A stretch of 64,000 nucleotides of DNA, from contig NZ_JARVZZ010000001.1 in NCBI RefSeq assembly GCF_029846115.1, positions 4,960,001-5,024,000 on the forward strand, in the 5' to 3' direction. Below are positions 58,157 through 64,000 of this stretch, one piece after another. This DNA comes from Serratia marcescens (lineage in GTDB: Bacteria; Pseudomonadota; Gammaproteobacteria; Enterobacterales; Enterobacteriaceae). Numbering within the stretch: position 1 is the first letter of the stretch; every line of letters starts with the position of its first letter. The notes under the pieces are model-generated. The model was given only the letters and a program-made list of their open reading frames with translations, made no database searches and was not told where the DNA came from. Both the position numbers and the translations under genes were made by a program.

Positions 58157-58864
58157 TCATTCGACCCGCACGAACCGCCCTTCCGCCCGCACGTTGTGAC
58201 CGAACCCGCAATCCCCCCGCGAGTGCATCTCCAGCGCTTGCTCACCAAACGCCATCGTCACGTCGCAGACCTGCGCGCTTTCCGAGTCATGCTGGTGGTA
58301 GACCGCCTTGCCGTGCTCGATCGGCAGCTCGGCGGTGAAGTCGCCCATGTTCGGGCCGTAATACAGCCCCATCTGCGGCATGGCGTAGCCGGAAAAATCA
58401 ATCAGCCAGCGCTCGCCCTGCGGCTTCACCGTCACCTCGCTCCACACGCCGCGCCCGGCGTATTGCCAATACACGCCGCCCGGCCCCTGCGGCGGCGGCC
58501 GCTGCGCCAGCCGTTGGCGCAACAGGCTCATGTTGTGCTGCGATTTGTCATCGTGCGGCGCCAGTGCCAGATAGGCCTGCGCCTTAAGCAATTCGCCGGC
58601 GTGCATCAGCGACAACGCCACGTTGTTGTAGGCCGTGGCGACGGCCTGCTCGCTCAGGCCGCAAAACTCGCTCCAGGCCGCCTGATCGCGAAAGATGTCG
58701 GCAGCTTTGGCGTAATCCTGCCGCTGATAGGCCTTTTTTCCCAGCTCGGCGTAGCTCGCCACCTTTTGGCAGTCGGCGGCAATGTCCGGCTCGTCAATGT
58801 GCGCCCAGGCCCGGGCGCTGGCGAAGACGCCGCAGGTCAGCAACAGGGGAAACCAAGCCTTCAT
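58157..58864 (-). CDS. Hypothetical periplasmic protein with TPR-like segment
   Basis: I do not recognise a named family. 235 residues, with a signal peptide ending near ARAWA-HID. Residues about 30-110 are helical and TPR-like (KVASYAELGKKAYQRQDYAKAADIF, quoted in part; then AYNNVALSLMHAGELLKAQAYLALA). The second half looks beta-rich, with four or more Cys in all (DCQ, EFCG, VCDV, GDCGF) that could form disulfides. It is a single-gene unit: convergent with the DsbA-family gene and divergent from the ABC exporter gene. Composition is like the neighbours. Confidence 0.75.
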   Translation of the reverse strand: MKAWFPLLLTCGVFASARAWAHIDEPDIAADCQKVASYAELGKKAYQRQDYAKAADIFRDQAAWSEFCGLSEQAVATAYNNVALSLMHAGELLKAQAYLALAPHDDKSQHNMSLLRQRLAQRPPPQGPGGVYWQYAGRGVWSEVTVKPQGERWLIDFSGYAMPQMGLYYGPNMGDFTAELPIEHGKAVYHQHDSESAQVCDVTMAFGEQALEMHSRGDCGFGHNVRAEGRFVRVE

Positions 58865-59069
58865 CGTTTATCCTTTCTGCAAAAATTCGGCGCCAGTATA
58901 ACCGCCCGGCGGCGGAGTGTATGCCGCAATTGCGCCCACCTGCACGCTGCCGGCGATTCAGCCGCCTTATTTCAAACGGTTAGCGGAGTTAAAACTGCTT
59001 ACAGTCACGGTTTGTTTGTTACCGGCCCGCAGCCCATGCTGAACGAAATACCGCAATTATCGAGCCGTT

Positions 59070-60797
59070 ATGAACGCAACCCCCTTGCAGAAACACGCCG
59101 TGTGGCAGCTGATCAAACCCTTTTGGGTGTCGGAGGAGCGATGGCGCGCCTGGATGATGCTGATCGCCATCGTCGTCCTGTCACTCGGTCTGGTCTATAT
59201 CAGCGTGGAGATCAACCAATGGAACCAGGTGTTCTACGATGCGCTGCAGAACAAAAACTACCCGGTATTCAAGGCGCAGCTGTGGCGCTTTACCTATCTG
59301 GCGCTGATCTTCATCGTGCTGGCGGTCTACAAGATCTACCTGACCCAGGGGTTGCAGATGCGCTGGCGGCGCTGGATGACGGAAAAGTTCATGGCAAAGT
59401 GGCTGGCGCACCAGGCGTATTACCACACCGAGCAGCAGCAGATCGTCGATAACCCCGATCAGCGTATCGCCGAAGATCTCAACGTATTGACCCAGTATAC
59501 CCTGTCGCTGTCGCTCGGGCTGCTCTCCAGCCTGGTGACGCTGTTTTCCTTTATCGACATCTTGTGGCACGTCAGCGGGCCGATGACCTTCGCGCTCGGC
59601 CAGCACGCCATCACGCTGCCCGGTTATATGGTGTGGTTCGCACTGCTGTATGCGGTGCTGGGATCGCTGCTGATCTGGTGGGTCGGCAAACCGCTGGTCA
59701 TGCTGGGCTTCAACCAGGAACGGTACGAGGCGAACTTCCGCTTCGGCCTGATCCGCATCCGCGAAAACAACGACGCCATCGCGCTGTACCACGGCGAACC
59801 GCGCGAGGCGCAGCAGCTGGGCGATCGTTTCGACACCATTCGCAGCAACTGGTGGGCAATTATGCGCATCACCCGGCGGCTGAACATCGCCACCAACTTC
59901 TACGGCCAGTTCGCCATCGTGTTTCCCCTGCTGGTGGCGGCGCCGCGCTACTTCTCCGGCGCCATTCAGATGGGCGGCCTGATGCAGATCGCCTCGGCCT
60001 TCGGCCAGGTGCAGGGTGCGCTGTCATGGTTTATCGATGCGTTTAACGATTTGGCGACCTGGAAAGCCTGCGTCAACCGTTTGGCCGGCTTCAACGCCGC
60101 CGTCGATCAGGTGCATCATCAGCCGCGCGGCATTCAGCTGCGGGAAGAGACCGCCCATCCGTTAACGCTGGATAACCTCAGCCTGAACTTGCCCGACGGC
60201 CAACCGCTGCTGGCCGGCGCCGAGATGACGCTGCAACGCGGCGATCGCCTGCTGATCGTCGGCCCTTCCGGCTGCGGCAAGTCGACGCTGCTGCGGGCCA
60301 TCGCCGGTATCTGGCCTTACGGCGCGGGCGCCATCGGGGTAGCGGCCAACGCCAACACGCTGTTCCTGCCGCAGCGCAGCTACATTCCGATCGGCACGCT
60401 GCGCGAAGCGTTGAGCTACCCGAGCCTGGCGTCGGAATACAGCGATTCGCAGCTGATGCGGGTGCTGGAGAACTGCCGCCTGAAGCACCTGCAGCGCTGG
60501 CTGGATACCTCCGCTAACTGGAGCCATCGCCTGTCGCCGGGCGAGCAACAGCGACTGGCGTTCGCCCGCGCCCTGTTGATTCGCCCGAGTATTCTGTTCC
60601 TCGACGAGGCCACCAGCGCGCTGGACGACGAAACCGAACAGTTGATGTACTGCCTGCTGGTGGATGAACTGCCGGACGTGACGCTGATCAGCGTGGCGCA
60701 CCGCAACAGCGTGGCGAAGTACCACCAGACCTGCTGGCGCTTCAGCCGCAGCGAAGATCAACCGGCGCGCCTGGCGCTGAGCCCGCTGCCGGTATAA
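59070..60797 (+). CDS. yddA: ABC transporter with fused permease and ATPase, YddA/SbmA-BacA-like
   Basis: 575 residues (E. coli YddA 561). The N-terminal SbmA/BacA-like membrane domain has about six helices with the family block NPDQRIAEDLNVLTQYTLSL (129-148). The C-terminal ATPase has Walker A GPSGCGKST (398-406), signature LSPGEQQR and Walker B ILFLDEA. The fold is that of ABCD/peroxisomal-type and BacA-related exporters. Relatives transport vitamin B12 in mycobacteria, or peptides; the substrate here is unknown. It stands alone between a hypothetical gene and the aga operon. Confidence 0.88.
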   Translation: MNATPLQKHAVWQLIKPFWVSEERWRAWMMLIAIVVLSLGLVYISVEINQWNQVFYDALQNKNYPVFKAQLWRFTYLALIFIVLAVYKIYLTQGLQMRWRRWMTEKFMAKWLAHQAYYHTEQQQIVDNPDQRIAEDLNVLTQYTLSLSLGLLSSLVTLFSFIDILWHVSGPMTFALGQHAITLPGYMVWFALLYAVLGSLLIWWVGKPLVMLGFNQERYEANFRFGLIRIRENNDAIALYHGEPREAQQLGDRFDTIRSNWWAIMRITRRLNIATNFYGQFAIVFPLLVAAPRYFSGAIQMGGLMQIASAFGQVQGALSWFIDAFNDLATWKACVNRLAGFNAAVDQVHHQPRGIQLREETAHPLTLDNLSLNLPDGQPLLAGAEMTLQRGDRLLIVGPSGCGKSTLLRAIAGIWPYGAGAIGVAANANTLFLPQRSYIPIGTLREALSYPSLASEYSDSQLMRVLENCRLKHLQRWLDTSANWSHRLSPGEQQRLAFARALLIRPSILFLDEATSALDDETEQLMYCLLVDELPDVTLISVAHRNSVAKYHQTCWRFSRSEDQPARLALSPLPV

Positions 60798-60805
60798 CCC
60801 GCAGA

Positions 60806-60827
60806 GCCGGGCGCGGTAGCGCCCGGC
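60806..60827. terminator. Bidirectional hairpin between yddA and agaF
   Basis: GCCGGGCGC (60806-60814), loop GGTA, GCGCCCGGC (60819-60827), placed between convergent genes. T-tracts are weak on both sides. Confidence 0.6.
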
Positions 60828-60833
60828 GTTCGT

Positions 60834-61268
60834 TCAGATGCCGTCGGTCTGCACGTCTTCGCATTTCATCCGGCGGCGCTCATGCCACAGGCTGGTCAGA
60901 CCGCGTTTGCCGCACGCCAGCGCCACCTCGCGAAACTCATCCAGGCTCAACCCGTCGCGCTCCAGCATCATTTCCGCCGCCAGCTGCATATTGACGCCAG
61001 TGAGCACTTCGCAATCGCCCTGCGCATCGGCCAGTTCGCAGGCGCTGCGAAACGGCGAGCCGCCGAGCATGTCGGTGAGAAACACCACGCCGTCCGGCTG
61101 CGCCACCGCCGCCAACGCCGAGCGCAAGGCGTCGTTGAGCTGCGCGGTGCTCATCTGTTCGGGAAAATCGACCGCCGCACAGTGCGGCTGCGGCCCCACC
61201 ACCTGTTCCACCGCCTGCAACAGCCCGGTGGCGAAGCCGCCGTGGCCGGTAATCACAATGCCTGGCAT
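60834..61268 (-). CDS. agaF: PTS mannose-family EIIA, N-acetylgalactosamine type (AgaF)
   Basis: 144 residues. The phosphorylated His9 is in IVITGHGGFA and the second motif is VVFLTDMLGGSPF. It accepts phosphate from HPr and passes it to EIIB. Last gene of the run agaZ-agaV-agaW-agaE-agaF, 10 bp after agaE. Assignment to GalNAc rather than mannose rests on the adjacent tagatose-bisphosphate aldolase subunit gene. Confidence 0.86.
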   Translation of the reverse strand: MPGIVITGHGGFATGLLQAVEQVVGPQPHCAAVDFPEQMSTAQLNDALRSALAAVAQPDGVVFLTDMLGGSPFRSACELADAQGDCEVLTGVNMQLAAEMMLERDGLSLDEFREVALACGKRGLTSLWHERRRMKCEDVQTDGI

Positions 61269-61278
61269 AGCTCGCTCC

Positions 61279-62172
61279 TCACAAAATACCGATAAATTTG
61301 CCCGCTACGCCGATCGCTACGGTGACGCCAATCAGCTTCACCGGCGAGAAACCGCGCTTCATCAGGAAGAAAATGAGCAGCGTGAAGCACAGCGGCAGCA
61401 AGTTGGGCATCAACTTGTCCAGCACGTCGGTCTGCAGCGCCACGCTGGCCTTGCCGGCATGCATCACCAGCGGCGTGGACAGGTGCACATACGAGGCCAC
61501 CAGCGCACCGATCACCGTCATGCCGACGATCGACGCGGCGTGAGAAATGCGCCGGGTGTGGGTCTTCAACAGCGCCAGCGCGCTGGTGCCGGCCTGATAA
61601 CCGTAGTGCGCCAGCCCGAAGCGCAGGCCGAAGTGGAACAGGTTGAACAGCAGCAGGAAGACGATCGGCCCGAACAGGCTGCCCTCCAGCGCCAGCGAAG
61701 CACCTATCCCGGCGCAAATCGGCAGCAGCGTCAGCCAAAACAGCGCGTCGCCGATGCCGCCGAGCGGCCCCATCAGTGCCACTTTCACCGCGCGAATAGT
61801 GGAGATCTTCTCCTTGTTCTGCTCCATCGCCAGCACCAGGCCGGACAGGAAGGTAACGTCGAACGGGTGCACGTTGATAAATTCCATGTGCATCTTCATC
61901 GAGTTGGCCAGATCCTGCGGGTTGCGGTGGATCTTGCGCAGCCCGGGGATCAGCTGATACAGCCAGCCGCCCGCCTGCATGCGTTCGTAGTTGAACGAGG
62001 CCTGCAGCAGCAGCGAACGCCAGGCCATGCGGTTGATGTCGCCGCGCGTCAGCGCTTCGGCGGGCTGGCTGTCCAGATAGTCGTCCTGCTCTACCTGGCT
62101 GGTGGCCAGCGCCTGCGCCATGCGTTGCTCGGCCTTTTGCGCCAGCAGATCGTCGGAATCGTTAAATGCCAT
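61279..62172 (-). CDS. agaE: PTS mannose-family EIID component (AgaE)
   Basis: 297 residues with the EIID architecture: a long cytosolic N-terminal part (TRGDINRMAWRSLLLQASFNYERMQ, quoted in part) with the conserved GWLYQLIPGLRKI, then GPLGGIGDALFW and C-terminal membrane helices. With EIIC it forms the translocating unit. It overlaps the agaW stop by 11 bp. Confidence 0.88.
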   Translation of the reverse strand: MAFNDSDDLLAQKAEQRMAQALATSQVEQDDYLDSQPAEALTRGDINRMAWRSLLLQASFNYERMQAGGWLYQLIPGLRKIHRNPQDLANSMKMHMEFINVHPFDVTFLSGLVLAMEQNKEKISTIRAVKVALMGPLGGIGDALFWLTLLPICAGIGASLALEGSLFGPIVFLLLFNLFHFGLRFGLAHYGYQAGTSALALLKTHTRRISHAASIVGMTVIGALVASYVHLSTPLVMHAGKASVALQTDVLDKLMPNLLPLCFTLLIFFLMKRGFSPVKLIGVTVAIGVAGKFIGIL

Positions 62173-62941
62173 CTTCGGCGTCCTCCTGCGGAGCGGGCCG
62201 GGCCGTCGCCTCTGCCGCGCCGCGTTGCGTGTTGAAGAAGTCGATCAGGGCGATCGCCAGGGCGCCCAGCGCCACCGCCAGAATCGGCAGCTTGAGGAAC
62301 GTGACCGAGATGAAGCCGAGAATAAAATAGGCCACGTAGGTTTTTTTCATCATCACCTTCATCAGCAGCGAGAAGCCGATCGCCGGCATCATGCCGCCCG
62401 CCACCGCCAGCCCGTCCAGCAGCCAGCCCGGCGCCTTCTGCACCATGGCGCTGGCCGCATCAGCGCCGAAGTAAATCGGCAGGAATGCCACCACGAAATA
62501 GAAGATGAACAGGATGCTGATACCGAGGTAGTTCACCCGTTCGATGCCGCGCCAGTTCAGCGCTTTCACCATGCGATCGCAGCGGTGCATCATCGGCGAG
62601 AACAGCGTAAACAGCAGCGTGATGCAGCCCTGCACCGCAATCGAGAACGGCACCGCCACGCCGATCGCCACTTTAGGGTCGGCCTTGGTCAGAATGGCGA
62701 ACGCGGTGCCGATCACCCCGCCGATCACCACGTTAGGCGGTTGGGCGCCCGCCAGCGGCACCATCCCCATCCACACCAGCTCCAGCGTACCGCCCACCAG
62801 CAAGCCGGTGTAGACGTCGCCCAAAATCAGCCCCACCAGCGGCCCCATCACCACCGGCCGGTGGAAGTGGGTCAGGCCGTCGAACAGGTCAACCCCCGCC
62901 AGCCCGGCCAACAGCGCAATCAATAACGCATCCGTCAACAT
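62162..62941 (-). CDS. agaW: PTS mannose-family EIIC component (AgaW)
   Basis: 259 residues from ATG 62941, with AGGGGGAAAGC upstream; a TTG six codons earlier is the alternative. A hydrophobic sugar-binding EIIC with the family blocks HFHRPVVMGPLVGLILGD and GGTLELVWMGMVPLAGAQPP. Full length, unlike the truncated AgaW of E. coli K-12. It begins 14 bp after agaV. Confidence 0.88.
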   Translation of the reverse strand: MLTDALLIALLAGLAGVDLFDGLTHFHRPVVMGPLVGLILGDVYTGLLVGGTLELVWMGMVPLAGAQPPNVVIGGVIGTAFAILTKADPKVAIGVAVPFSIAVQGCITLLFTLFSPMMHRCDRMVKALNWRGIERVNYLGISILFIFYFVVAFLPIYFGADAASAMVQKAPGWLLDGLAVAGGMMPAIGFSLLMKVMMKKTYVAYFILGFISVTFLKLPILAVALGALAIALIDFFNTQRGAAEATARPAPQEDAEDGI

Positions 62942-62955
62942 GCTTTCCCCCTGGC

Positions 62956-63432
62956 TCAAAAGAGCAGTTTGCCGATCGCCTCGCCCGCCTCATCCGGCAC
63001 CCGGCGTACCTCGCACTCCACGCCCAGCGCCGCCAGCGCGCGAAACGCGGCCACGTCGCCGTCGTCCAGCGACACCGTTTTGTGCACCTGCCGCTTCCCC
63101 TCGGCGAAGTGCATGTTGCCGACGTTGACGAAACGGATCGGCACCCCGCCGCGCACCAGCGTCAACACGTCCTGCGGCGTTTTGCACACCAGAAAAATCT
63201 TCTGCCGATCCGCCGCCTTGTGGATCACGTCGATGGTTTTCTGCAGCGTGAAGTAGCGGGTCTGCACCCCTTCCGCCACCACCATGTCCATCAGGTTCTG
63301 CTGCACCGGATCGGCGGCGGCCTCGTCGTTGGCCACCACCACCAGGTTGGCGCCGAGGGTGTTGGTCCAGGTCACCCCCACCTGGCCGTGCACCAGGCGG
63401 TTGTCGATGCGGGTCATTAAAATGTTCGGCAT
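62956..63432 (-). CDS. agaV: PTS mannose-family EIIB component (AgaV)
   Basis: 158 residues, the size of E. coli AgaV (157). The phosphorylated His15 is in RIDNRLVHGQVGVTW. It phosphorylates N-acetylgalactosamine during uptake. One base separates its ATG from the agaZ stop, so the two are coupled. Confidence 0.9.
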   Translation of the reverse strand: MPNILMTRIDNRLVHGQVGVTWTNTLGANLVVVANDEAAADPVQQNLMDMVVAEGVQTRYFTLQKTIDVIHKAADRQKIFLVCKTPQDVLTLVRGGVPIRFVNVGNMHFAEGKRQVHKTVSLDDGDVAAFRALAALGVECEVRRVPDEAGEAIGKLLF

Positions 63433-63433
63433 G

Positions 63434-64000
63434 TCAGCGGCCCTCCGGGTAGCAGGCGGCGTGATAATCGTCGAGCACCTGCGTCACTTTATGCAGCACC
63501 CACTCCTGCGGATCGGCGCTTAACTCGCCGGCGTTCAGCGCCCGCGCCTGATCCGGCAGGTACTGGCTGAGCAGCGCCAGCGGCGCCGGGCTGCGGCGCA
63601 GGTTGTCCAGCAAACCGTCGACCGCCTGCTGCACCTGCGGCTGCGGCCAGTAATAACGCACCCGATCGCTCAGGCTGTAGTGGCGATCGAGATACTGTTG
63701 GTGCGGTGTGCCGTGGTAGTAGCGGCTCCACTGCTGCGGCTGCTCGCGCATCACCTGCTCCAGCGTGGCGCACAGCTGCGCCGACTGGCGTTCCCCCAGC
63801 CATTCACGCTCAATGCGATCGAGGGCGAACAGCGCTTCGCGCAGCGCGAAGGTCAGCGCCGGCCCCACCTTCAGGATGGCGAAGTGATCGCGCACCAACT
63901 GACGGTAGGCCTGCGGTGGTTGGTAGTCCGTGGAGTGCGCTTCATAGATCATGCCCGGCTGCCGTTCGATGAAATGGCTCAATGCGTCGGCGCGCTGCGG
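63434..64000 (-). CDS. agaZ: Tagatose-1,6-bisphosphate aldolase subunit AgaZ/KbaZ (C-terminal part, runs off window)
   Basis: The last 188 codons plus stop of a gene whose start lies beyond 64000; the frame is open at the edge (reading PQRADALSHFIERQPGM). GMIYEAHSTDYQPPQAYRQL and DHFAILKVGPALTFALREALFAL are the strongly conserved KbaZ/GatZ blocks (second quoted in part). KbaZ is the non-catalytic partner of KbaY in the last step of GalNAc catabolism. KbaY, agaR, agaA and agaS are not in the window. Confidence 0.9.
   Translation of the reverse strand, partial: PQRADALSHFIERQPGMIYEAHSTDYQPPQAYRQLVRDHFAILKVGPALTFALREALFALDRIEREWLGERQSAQLCATLEQVMREQPQQWSRYYHGTPHQQYLDRHYSLSDRVRYYWPQPQVQQAVDGLLDNLRRSPAPLALLSQYLPDQARALNAGELSADPQEWVLHKVTQVLDDYHAACYPEGR

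Overview
The window is a G+C-rich enterobacterial chromosome segment. The gene order (yqcC/csrB/syd, queF-ppnN-xni, rlmM-ygdD-gcvA/gcvB, csdA-csdE/tcdA-mltA, three initiator tRNAs, amiC/argA, recD-recB-ptrA-recC, the ppd prepilin genes, thyA-lgt-ptsP-rppH, mutH, aas-lplT, galR/lysA/lysR) is the backbone seen around 64 min in E. coli. Composition, protein divergence and the extra genes fit the Yersiniaceae, most likely Serratia (S. marcescens-like). The genus is an inference; the order-level placement is firm. There is no plasmid, prophage, IS element or CRISPR signal.

Layout. 1-3.4 kb: 5' part of a membrane-anchored alpha-2-macroglobulin gene, yqcC and an MFS transporter. 3.4-4.0 kb: the small RNA csrB (minus strand) with its UvrY-type palindrome. 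4.0-10.4 kb: syd, queF, ppnN, xni, rlmM, ygdD, gcvA. 10.5-10.7 kb: the small RNA gcvB with a clear promoter and terminator, then ygdI. 11-18.3 kb: sulfur relay/tRNA modification genes csdA, csdE and tcdA, the lytic transglycosylase mltA, three tRNA-fMet genes, the amidase amiC, and argA behind paired ARG boxes. 18.3-32.1 kb: one long minus-strand block with ppdA-ppdB-ygdB-ppdC followed by recC, ptrA, recB and recD. 32.3-37 kb: rppH-ptsP-lgt-thyA. 37.0-37.5 kb: a dense DnaA-box cluster between rppH and mutH, the position of E. coli DARS2. 37.7-44.2 kb: mutH, ygdQ, ygdR, tas, and the lysophospholipid recycling pair aas-lplT.

Accessory regions. 44.2-52 kb: the aas-galR interval keeps one OmrA/B-type small RNA but also carries a visibly A+T-richer four-gene chaperone-usher (beta-type, DUF1120) fimbrial operon and a cytosolic BisC/TorZ-like molybdoenzyme. 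52-55.5 kb: galR, lysA, lysR. 55.5-60.8 kb: a LysR regulator divergent from a secreted, motif-degenerate metallo-beta-lactamase-fold protein and a CGWC DsbA-family protein, a periplasmic protein of unknown function, and a YddA/SbmA-like ABC exporter. 60.8-64 kb: the distal half of an N-acetylgalactosamine operon, agaZ(partial)-agaV-agaW-agaE-agaF.

The genes group into DNA repair and replication control (RecBCD, MutH, DARS2-like site), global post-transcriptional regulation (CsrB, GcvB, Omr, RppH), envelope biogenesis (MltA, AmiC, Lgt, Aas/LplT) and amino-acid biosynthesis (ArgA, LysA). I see no wholly new multi-gene system. The strongest points for a second look are the DARS2-like cluster, the csrB UvrY sites, the accessory insertion at the omr/galR locus, and the MBL-fold/DsbA pair.
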